A stretch of DNA of 34,594 nt, taken from positions 1 through 34,594 of IMG/VR virus record IMGVR_UViG_3300008108_003759, one strand, 5' to 3'. The position numbers were made by a program, and so were the translations under genes. Origin of the DNA: a virus. This document shows positions 29,338-34,594 of the stretch, piece by piece (the stretch's first letter is position 1; each line of letters opens with the position of its first letter). The notes below the pieces were generated by a model. That model searched no databases, was not told the DNA's origin, and worked only from the letters and a program-made list of their open reading frames with translations.

Positions 29338-29739
29338 TTAAGCACGAGCTGCAACGAAACCAGTTGGTTTTGTTACTGTAGCTGTTACGCTGCCGTTACC
29401 TGCTGCGATTGCTGTTTCTAGAACACCGTAACCGCCGTTACCAGCTGTGCCGCCAGTGATACCTTGAGCGGCTGTGTCGCCGTCCCACTGTGTATCTGTT
29501 GCGATAACTGCGTGGAAGTAATCAGTTGTATCATCAACTGGTGTGAAAACTGCATAAACTTCAGCAGTTTGTTGTAGAGCACGAACGCTCTTGCTGAACA
29601 AGCTGTCTGCTGTTGCGTAGTCAACGAATACACCTGCGATAGCTACTTTGATAACTTCTAAGTGACGTGTGCCGAATTGGCTTGATGGAGCAGCTTTTAA
29701 ATAGTTAGCTGCGACTGTAGTTCCGACTAATGATGGCAT
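29338..29739 (-). CDS. Probable virion structural protein
   Basis: A 133-residue Ala/Thr/Val-rich protein with no signal peptide, starting MPSLVGTTVAANYLKA and ending VTATVTKPTGFVAARA. It is beta-rich with a Gly-rich turn (GGTAGNGGYG). It forms its own unit: late-like promoter, a leader with a short hairpin (29769-29786), a strong GGAG site and a strong terminator. That isolation and GC-richer codon use suggest a highly expressed virion protein. Its place in the particle is unknown. Confidence 0.65.
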   Translation of the reverse strand: MPSLVGTTVAANYLKAAPSSQFGTRHLEVIKVAIAGVFVDYATADSLFSKSVRALQQTAEVYAVFTPVDDTTDYFHAVIATDTQWDGDTAAQGITGGTAGNGGYGVLETAIAAGNGSVTATVTKPTGFVAARA

Positions 29740-29796
29740 AATATTTCTCCTCGTATATGCTAATCAATGCTCACTACTCTGTGAGCTTTGTATATG

Positions 29797-29804
29797 TATT
29801 TAGT
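29797..29804 (-). promoter_or_regulatory. Late-like promoter box (ACTAAATA)
   Basis: ACTAAATACATA with about a 50-nt leader to the ATG at 29739; a GCTCAC/GTGAGC hairpin (29769-29786) lies in the leader. Confidence 0.5.
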
Positions 29805-29824
29805 TCGGGCAGAAAAAAATGGGC

Positions 29825-30610
29825 TTATACGCCTATTTTTTGGTAGATGTTTTTGAACCAATCAATGCTATTTTCCTGTACAGCAACACGGCCTTTTTCA
29901 ACCCAATTCTTGTCTTGTTGTACATGAGCTAGTAATGCTTGTGCTTGGTCGCTTGGCAAGCTCTTCATAATAGCTTCCACACTACCTAGATTATTACCGT
30001 CAGCTTTAGGACCTAGCAATACTCGTGCAATTTCATCCCAATCGTCTGCAACAAGTTCTCCCTTTTTGTTTTCAGGAGTGCGGGCGTATAATCCTTCCCA
30101 TGCGCTGTACACATATCCCTTTTGTTTGGCAAGACTAGCAATCATAAGTTGTTTGCTAACACCCTTATATGGGCTACCGCGTGGAATTCTGTGTTGATGA
30201 TATCGTTGGACTTTGCCTACTTTACGAATACATTCTAAATCAACTTGATGTGCATTTGGTCCGTAGGGCATACGTACAAATACATTAACGCCAGCTTGAC
30301 TTGTTTGTAGTCCCAATTGTTGTATTGCATCTGATAGTGCTCTGCGAGCAGCTTTTTCAATGCTGTCTTTTTTATCAGCTGGATTTACCTGTACATTTAA
30401 CTTTTCTATGATATCATCCAAATCAACCATATTGTCTAGATCGCTGGCCATTTCTTCTGGATCTCGGTCCGGGTCGCTGGTTGATCCAACACCTACGGCT
30501 TCAAGCCCTAGTTTGGCTAGGTACTTGTTCATTTTAGCTCTTAGTTCGTCGGCATGTTTCTTTTGAAACGGGACGGTGTCAGGAAATATTTTACTGCCTT
30601 TTTCAGCCAT
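29825..30610 (-). CDS. Nucleotidyltransferase-like phage protein
   Basis: A 261-residue protein. ATG at 30610 overlaps the stop of the upstream gene (ATGGCTGA), which decides the start. A region at about 40-65 reads GVGSTSDPDRDPEEMASDLD and a later strand has HQVDLECIRK; together they fit the metal-binding acids of a pol-beta-type nucleotidyltransferase. The C-terminal half is helical with KGVSKQLMIASLAKQKGYVY. Related proteins occur in marine T4-like phages. It lacks the shared leader tag. Activity is inferred. Confidence 0.65.
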   Translation of the reverse strand: MAEKGSKIFPDTVPFQKKHADELRAKMNKYLAKLGLEAVGVGSTSDPDRDPEEMASDLDNMVDLDDIIEKLNVQVNPADKKDSIEKAARRALSDAIQQLGLQTSQAGVNVFVRMPYGPNAHQVDLECIRKVGKVQRYHQHRIPRGSPYKGVSKQLMIASLAKQKGYVYSAWEGLYARTPENKKGELVADDWDEIARVLLGPKADGNNLGSVEAIMKSLPSDQAQALLAHVQQDKNWVEKGRVAVQENSIDWFKNIYQKIGV

Positions 30611-30860
30611 TGTCTTTTGATTCCTGGATACGTTTGACGCCGCGTTTGAATTTAGTAGGGTCGCCAGCTTTGATGCTGTTGATGAAACGACGTTCAAGTT
30701 CTGCAGCCGTTTCAATGTCGTAGTTTTCTTTGATCAAAGTTAACAAATTAATGGCACTTTGAATAAGGTTAGAACCTCGGCTCTCTATAACTAAATCAGT
30801 ATCTCTACTAATTCCCAAATCTGAAAGCTCTTGTAATATCGATCTAGTGCTTTTTCGCAT
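30603..30860 (-). CDS. Conserved phage hypothetical, helical
   Basis: An 85-residue protein, MRKSTRSILQELSDLG at the start, then SRDTDLVIESRGSNLIQSA and AAELERRFINSIKAGDP with TKFKRGVKR. Conserved in marine T4-like phages as I recall; function unknown. Start set at 30860 because the upstream ATG (30878) is 1 nt from a late promoter box and would fall before the RNA start. Confidence 0.7.
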   Translation of the reverse strand: MRKSTRSILQELSDLGISRDTDLVIESRGSNLIQSAINLLTLIKENYDIETAAELERRFINSIKAGDPTKFKRGVKRIQESKDNG

Positions 30861-30879
30861 AATAATGTTTTTCCACATG

Positions 30880-30887
30880 TATTTATT
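30880..30887 (-). promoter_or_regulatory. Late-type promoter box (AATAAATA)
   Basis: AATAAATAC directly before 30878; transcription expected near 30874, leaving a short leader to the ATG at 30860. It faces the divergent plus-strand island. Confidence 0.5.
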
Positions 30888-31010
30888 GTATATTACAATA
30901 TTGTTTTGAAATAATCAAGAGCAATGAAACTTGTGCAACCGCACAAACCAAGCTAAATACTCAGTAGAAACACTAATGTATATCTACACACACTTACAGA
31001 GGAAAGTAAA

Positions 31011-31190
31011 ATGAAAACACTATCACGAAAGATGCTAGCCATCTTAGAGCGTTTGGCTGAAATATTCCCAGACAGCTCGTATCAAAGCCGCTTAGACATA
31101 TATCTAAGCACTAAAGGCATTACCGATGCCGCACAACTCGAAAATTACATTCGCGAGTTTAACTATTCTCACAAGGAACAATATCTATGA
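31011..31190 (+). CDS. Small hypothetical protein, 59 residues
   Basis: Opens MKTLSRKMLAILERLAEIFP and ends REFNYSHKEQYL; helical and charged, no TM segment. GAGGAAAG lies 5-12 nt before the ATG. Its stop overlaps the next start (ATGA), so the two are coupled. First gene of the plus-strand island. No family recognised. Confidence 0.7.
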   Translation: MKTLSRKMLAILERLAEIFPDSSYQSRLDIYLSTKGITDAAQLENYIREFNYSHKEQYL

Positions 31191-31306
31191 AAGCAGTTTT
31201 AAATTATATCTGGTCTGTAATGGACTCATTTGGCAGAGCTCGTGCCGCAAGTCATTTTGCTCGTATGGGTGATCATGAAGCAGCTAGGCGTGTAATGGCG
31301 GAATGA
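31187..31306 (+). CDS. Small protein, DUF1127-like, 39 residues
   Basis: Sequence MKAVLNYIWSVMDSF then GRARAASHFARMGDHEAARR and VMAE. The RARAASHxARMGxxEAAR pattern is like the small Arg-rich DUF1127/YjiS proteins of proteobacteria, which affect RNA and metabolism. That similarity is short and by eye. Translationally coupled to the gene before it. Confidence 0.6.
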   Translation: MKAVLNYIWSVMDSFGRARAASHFARMGDHEAARRVMAE

Positions 31307-31321
31307 TGAGTAAATAGTAGC

Positions 31322-31897
31322 ATGAACTTGGTGTATATTCATGGAGCCAATGCTACAAGCGAGAGCTTCAATTATATTAAGAGTAAACTGGGCAACGGGC
31401 TAGACATTAACTACGACAGTCGCAACGGGTTTGAAAATAACCTAAAAGACATGCAGTCCACATTGCAGAACTATAAGAACCTAGTGTTCGTTGCACATAG
31501 TCTAGGAGGTATCTATAGTTTGCATCTAGCTAACTCGATGCCCGATTCTATTAAGGGTGCTGTAACACTAAGCACTCCGTATGGTGGTGCTGAAGTAGCA
31601 GACTATGCTCAATACTTCTTACCATTTAGCAGACTAATGCGTGACATTGGGCCCAGCAGTTGGGTTATGAAACAGGCTAGTCGTATCAAGATTCAGCATC
31701 CTTGGACTAATATAGTAACAGTCAAAGGGCAAAGTCCATTCATGCACGAGCCTAACGATGGTGTAGTAACCATTGCCAGTCAAAAGCATCACGAAGATAT
31801 GGAGTTAGTAGAAGTAGATTATAACCACTATGAAGTTGTGCTCAGTGACGTAGTGGTTGATATTATTAAAGAACGAATAAAAAAGTTCAAGAAATAA
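31322..31897 (+). CDS. Alpha/beta hydrolase (lipase/esterase-like)
   Basis: A 191-residue alpha/beta hydrolase. Catalytic triad is visible: Ser in VFVAHSLGGIYS (nucleophile elbow GxSxG-like AHSLGG, about residue 62), Asp in EPNDGVVTIASQ (about 144), His in VDYNHYEVV (about 166). The oxyanion strand NLVYIHGAN opens the protein. PGAP1/lipase-like. Substrate could be lipid or ester; not determined. No signal peptide, so it would act in the cytoplasm. Confidence 0.85.
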   Translation: MNLVYIHGANATSESFNYIKSKLGNGLDINYDSRNGFENNLKDMQSTLQNYKNLVFVAHSLGGIYSLHLANSMPDSIKGAVTLSTPYGGAEVADYAQYFLPFSRLMRDIGPSSWVMKQASRIKIQHPWTNIVTVKGQSPFMHEPNDGVVTIASQKHHEDMELVEVDYNHYEVVLSDVVVDIIKERIKKFKK

Positions 31898-31898
31898 G

Positions 31899-31927
31899 TT
31901 GATTTTTTGCTGAAAAGCATATATAAT
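31899..31927 (+). promoter_or_regulatory. Sigma70 promoter
   Basis: TTGATT (31899-31904), 17-nt spacer, TATAAT (31922-31927). Start near 31934. The 54-nt leader begins with TAACAGT/ACTGTTA arms (31932-31938, 31951-31957), a possible 5' stabilising hairpin. Confidence 0.8.
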
Positions 31928-31987
31928 AAGTTAACAGTGAAAAAGAAGTAACTGTTAGCAGTACAAACATACACACAGGAGAATATT

Positions 31988-32203
31988 ATGTTTACATTTG
32001 AATCAGTTGTTGACAACGTTAAAGGTGCTCAGTCTAAATTAGTTGAAACCTACGTTACAGATAAGAAAATCCAAACAGAAATGGTAAAGTTAGTTGAGGC
32101 TCATGCAGACTTTGCTAAAAATTCTTATCAAACTACATTGAGCCTTGCTCAATTAGCACTTAAGGGTTTCAGCGACACAGTTTACTCTAAGAAAGGAGCC
32201 TAA
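31988..32203 (+). CDS. Small helical protein, phasin-like
   Basis: A 71-residue amphipathic helical protein: FTFESVVDNVKGAQSKLVET, then ADFAKNSYQTTLSLAQLALK. The second half resembles the helical repeats of phasins, proteins that coat storage granules, but it is much shorter than a phasin. Strong AGGAG site; promoter 60-90 nt upstream. Function unknown. Confidence 0.65.
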   Translation: MFTFESVVDNVKGAQSKLVETYVTDKKIQTEMVKLVEAHADFAKNSYQTTLSLAQLALKGFSDTVYSKKGA

Positions 32204-32205
32204 AC

Positions 32206-32475
32206 ATGTCCGAACTTAGTACACCAAAAATGCCAGAAGTTAAATTTAATAAAAACGGCTACGAAATTCGTACAGATATCTTAGCTATGGCTAAAGATGT
32301 TGTTACACATGACTTCCAAGTTAAATTCAACGGTTGGGAAATGACTGCCCAACGTGACGAAAAGACTGGACAGATTGTTAGCAAAGTTGATATGCCAGAG
32401 TTTCCAGGTCTTGATAAGATCTTAGAAGCAGCAGAAAAAATGTACGGCTTTGTAAACGCCAGTGCAAAGAAATAA
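32206..32475 (+). CDS. Conserved phage hypothetical, NGYEIR type
   Basis: An 89-residue protein with FNKNGYEIRTDILAMAKD and TGQIVSKVDMPEFPGLDKIL. I recall this as a conserved small protein in marine T4-like phages. No catalytic motif. Two bases after the previous stop, with AAAGGAG inside it, and closed by the terminator at 32548-32571. Confidence 0.7.
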   Translation: MSELSTPKMPEVKFNKNGYEIRTDILAMAKDVVTHDFQVKFNGWEMTAQRDEKTGQIVSKVDMPEFPGLDKILEAAEKMYGFVNASAKK

Positions 32476-32547
32476 TTATTGATATTACAACCTAAATGGT
32501 TTATTATCACCCATTGGGTATAAGTAGATTGATACTATAAAAATAAG

Positions 32548-32571
32548 AAAAGCACCTTCGGGTGCTTTTTC
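32548..32571. terminator. Bidirectional terminator between convergent genes
   Basis: AAAAGCACC-TTCG-GGTGCTTTT with a UUCG tetraloop and T-run on the plus strand, A-rich flank giving T on the minus strand. It closes both the plus-strand island and the metallopeptidase gene ending at 32574. Confidence 0.9.
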
Positions 32572-32573
32572 TT

Positions 32574-32978
32574 TTATAGAATACTTTCCTTGTCAAACAG
32601 TTCTGGATGTTGTTTACCCCACTTACGCATAATGACAGCTGCTTCTGCGTTGGCTTCGTTTTCTTGTGGGCTACCTGTTGCACCAGGGTCTGGACCATCT
32701 AGCTCGTTGTTTAGATCCTGTTTGTAGTGTACAAGTTCGTGTGCCAGTGTACGGCATACATCCATGATATGGCGATTGACTACAGTGATATTGATATGTT
32801 CACCACCGTACCCACCAAAGCTGTGATGCTCTAGGCTACGTTTAGTATCAAACCTAAAATCAAACTTAGGCAAACTATCTAGATCTAAATGCTCAGCTGC
32901 AAACTTAATGAAGTCAAGTAAGATCTTGTAAGTGTTCTTACGATCCATGCCTTCAGTTAGTAATTCACGAACTTTCAT
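32574..32978 (-). CDS. Zinc metallopeptidase-like protein with capsid-targeting-like leader
   Basis: A 134-residue protein. Leader MKVRELLTEG with a near-ideal prohead-protease site LTE/G after residue 9. The zincin signature is TLAHELVHYKQD (HExxH, about 80-85) and the downstream third-ligand region ENEANAEA. Similar small HExxH proteins occur in T4-like phages. If packaged and injected, it could cut a host protein; that is inference. Overlaps its upstream gene by ATGA. Confidence 0.75.
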   Translation of the reverse strand: MKVRELLTEGMDRKNTYKILLDFIKFAAEHLDLDSLPKFDFRFDTKRSLEHHSFGGYGGEHINITVVNRHIMDVCRTLAHELVHYKQDLNNELDGPDPGATGSPQENEANAEAAVIMRKWGKQHPELFDKESIL

Positions 32979-33412
32979 TTTTTACCTGTTGGTACACAGT
33001 TATCCACTGTCTTGCCACCTTTCTTCTTAGTACCCATGCGTTTGTAGCCATCCCAGCAGGCTTTACCGTCTACGCCCTTTTGTTTAGCTTCGCCAATGTT
33101 CTTATCAATACCTCTGCTTTGAACCCCACCTTTTTTACGTTTGGCTGCAAGTTCACCAATACCATGACGAATCTGTTCTAAGTTTTGTTCTAAGCCCATA
33201 AACATTCCGCCTTTGGCTAGACGTGTAATCTTTTCCCAAGCTACTAAGTCATCAGACTCTGCTAGTTGTGCTAGTTCTTTTAGCTGTGCTCTAGCTGACA
33301 TGATGCGTCCTTTAAGACTCATTGGATTGGCTTTTTCATGTCCGTAGACAACAGGATCGTTAGGATCACCTGTCATGTCAATTGGAGTTTCTAGTAGTTG
33401 ATGTATTTTCAT
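32975..33412 (-). CDS. Basic protein with capsid-targeting-like leader
   Basis: A 145-residue Lys/Gly-rich protein. Leader MKIHQLLETPIDMTG with candidate cleavage LLE/T after residue 8. Helical middle (MSARAQLKELAQLAES) and a basic C-terminus GKACWDGYKRMGTKKKGGK with DNCVPTGKK. That Cys/Lys tail type recurs in marine phage proteins, as I recall. DNA contact inside the capsid is plausible by charge. Function unknown. Confidence 0.65.
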   Translation of the reverse strand: MKIHQLLETPIDMTGDPNDPVVYGHEKANPMSLKGRIMSARAQLKELAQLAESDDLVAWEKITRLAKGGMFMGLEQNLEQIRHGIGELAAKRKKGGVQSRGIDKNIGEAKQKGVDGKACWDGYKRMGTKKKGGKTVDNCVPTGKK

Positions 33413-33420
33413 ATATGTAC

Positions 33421-34594
33421 TTATCTCTGTTCAATCCAAGTCATTGTGGCCACAGCATTCTTGTTGGCATTCTTGGCAGCGATAGCCAAGGTCAAGTTAT
33501 CGCTGACTGTGCCCAAACTACTTCGCCCAAGTTGATAAACTGTGTCAGTGTCTATTCTAATCTGTCCGGCACCTGCGCCTGAGGTAATCATACCTGCTGA
33601 CAGTTCAACACCGTCTGTGATAGCACCTGTTGAAGTATAGTTGTACTGTGTGAAAGCATTAGGATCTGGATGATTCACCCACGTGCCATTCACTGTGGCA
33701 TTGCGTATAAGTTTGTAGTAAATGTCAGTGTTGTCCAATGTGCCTGCTTGGAAGTAGGTGGGTAGGACAATGCCCGTCAATGCTGTGCTTTTTATTCTAA
33801 TGCTGACTATGGGATAAAAAGTATTGGAATCGGGCATGTTGATGCCAGTCAACGGTGTTAGAATACTTTCAGCAATACCTAACTTTTCTGTACTTCCTTC
33901 TGCCAGTAAACTGTTAGAACCTTGCCATAGATAGTGTGTGCCCGCGGCTCCAGTGAGATTTTCTATCTCCAGCCTAATGGGCAAGAATGGAGTTTTTGCC
34001 CAAGGACTTTGTAGTCTATTACCATGGTTAAAAGTGTGTATAACTCTAGGCAAACCGTTCATTACAAACATAAAGGATACCTGTCCAGCACCGTACCATT
34101 CGTAATCCATCATAACCAACTGTTGCGCTTGAGGATTTGCTGTGATACCGCTGGGACCGTTACCATCTAGTTTATCGCCGTTCCAGTCTTTGCGATAGAT
34201 TCTTTCCACTGTGGGTGTGGCACCATCACTGTTGATAATCACACAGGCATACTGTGGCTCGCCCGTGTCAGGATCAACAGTTCCGCAGTCCTCAAAGAAA
34301 AATCCGTCAGTGCCATCAAACATACCAAACCTACGACGAATGCCAGTTGCTGGGGTATCTAACCTAACAGCGAATGCCACACTCTGTGTGCGGCCCGGAG
34401 TATAACGTTGAACGTTGCGAGTCTGTCGTATAACCTTGGATCCCGTTTGATTTGTCACCTGCATACGCACCTGACTAAATGAAGTGTCAAATACTGCGGC
34501 AGCACCGTTGACTGCGCTCTCATCCCACACATCAGTTTCTTTACCGTACTGGAATGTGTTGAAGAATAGAGTTTGCTGTGACTGAACTTTGAGA
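33421..34594 (-). CDS. Large virion structural protein, partial (N-terminus beyond window)
   Basis: The frame is open to the right edge (codons reading LKVQSQQTLFFNTFQYGKET before 34530), so only the C-terminal 390 residues are seen. Blocks GRTQSVAFAVRLDTPATGIR, RFGMFDGTDGFFFED, YEWYGAGQVSFMFVMNG and ENLTGAAGTHYLWQGSN match a conserved structural protein of marine T4-like phages as I recall, perhaps baseplate or tail related. Beta-rich, no signal peptide. Followed after 8 bases by the tagged gene at 33412. Confidence 0.7.
   Translation of the reverse strand, partial: LKVQSQQTLFFNTFQYGKETDVWDESAVNGAAAVFDTSFSQVRMQVTNQTGSKVIRQTRNVQRYTPGRTQSVAFAVRLDTPATGIRRRFGMFDGTDGFFFEDCGTVDPDTGEPQYACVIINSDGATPTVERIYRKDWNGDKLDGNGPSGITANPQAQQLVMMDYEWYGAGQVSFMFVMNGLPRVIHTFNHGNRLQSPWAKTPFLPIRLEIENLTGAAGTHYLWQGSNSLLAEGSTEKLGIAESILTPLTGINMPDSNTFYPIVSIRIKSTALTGIVLPTYFQAGTLDNTDIYYKLIRNATVNGTWVNHPDPNAFTQYNYTSTGAITDGVELSAGMITSGAGAGQIRIDTDTVYQLGRSSLGTVSDNLTLAIAAKNANKNAVATMTWIEQR

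Noticed and set aside
30931-30959. TTGTGC-17-TAAATA as a sigma70 promoter for the plus-strand island
   Set aside because: Poor match at both boxes; CTAAATACT at 30953-30961 could equally be a late-like box. Not strong enough to annotate.
1-34594. CRISPR arrays, insertion sequences or integrase/attachment sites
   Set aside because: No regularly spaced repeats, transposase or integrase motifs, or terminal duplications were seen.

Overview
The window looks like part of the genome of a T4-like marine or freshwater myovirus (a tailed phage, by eye close to pelagiphage and cyanophage-type T4 relatives), not a bacterial chromosome. The evidence is dense, tightly overlapping genes (no gene-free stretch over 300 bases), about 48 genes on the minus strand against five on the plus strand, T4-type late promoter boxes (NNTAAATA) just upstream of many genes, conserved phage structural proteins, a PAAR spike, a beta-helix tail fibre and a SleB-type endolysin. 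No photosynthesis gene is present. The chaperones and Fe-S proteins read as proteobacterial, so a heterotrophic proteobacterial host is likely; that is inference.

Layout. 1-3743: a curli (type VIII secretion)-like cluster: CsgF, a CsgG with an added SH3 domain, a curlin-repeat protein, a FecR-like protein and a further secreted protein. 3838-5565: a large protein with a PD-(D/E)XK-like motif. 5577-9550: a stress and pigment block read as dnaK, hsp20, clpS, heme oxygenase, pcyX-type bilin reductase. 9610-11629: HD phosphohydrolase, DEDDh exonuclease, ribosomal protein bS21 and conserved phage genes. 11707-14481: structural or membrane genes and lysis. 14648-15924: conserved phage genes plus the Fe-S pair IscU/IscA. 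15961-17539: histone H1-like protein, PAAR spike, putative baseplate protein, Sm-like protein. 17549-21714: glutaredoxin, nrdB, class II aldolase and a broken nrdA. 21938-24142: tail fibre. 24170-30860: RecB-like exonuclease and a long run of virion or assembly genes, including two pol-beta-type nucleotidyltransferases. 31011-32475: the only plus-strand island, five small or host-interaction genes with a sigma70 promoter. 32574-34594: metallopeptidase and structural proteins.

How it may work together. The metabolic genes share an iron and redox theme: heme oxygenase releases iron and biliverdin, PcyX reduces biliverdin, IscU/IscA build Fe-S clusters, and glutaredoxin plus diiron NrdB serve dNTP synthesis. 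DnaK, Hsp20 and ClpS would manage protein folding and turnover. hsp20 and dnaK share a leader whose Shine-Dalgarno is paired as in ROSE RNA thermometers.

The most striking patterns not explained by gene families are: (1) seven unrelated proteins share an N-terminal tag M-[KRQ]-[IVF]-x-[EQ]-[LFI] followed by an [LV]-x-E site, as in T4 capsid-targeting sequences cut by the prohead protease; (2) two genes end in the same TCA-AAA-AAA-AAG slip site with the -1 frame open into the next reading frame; (3) the paired heat-shock leader RNAs; (4) nrdA has lost the segment with an active-site cysteine. All calls are by eye; no database search was run.
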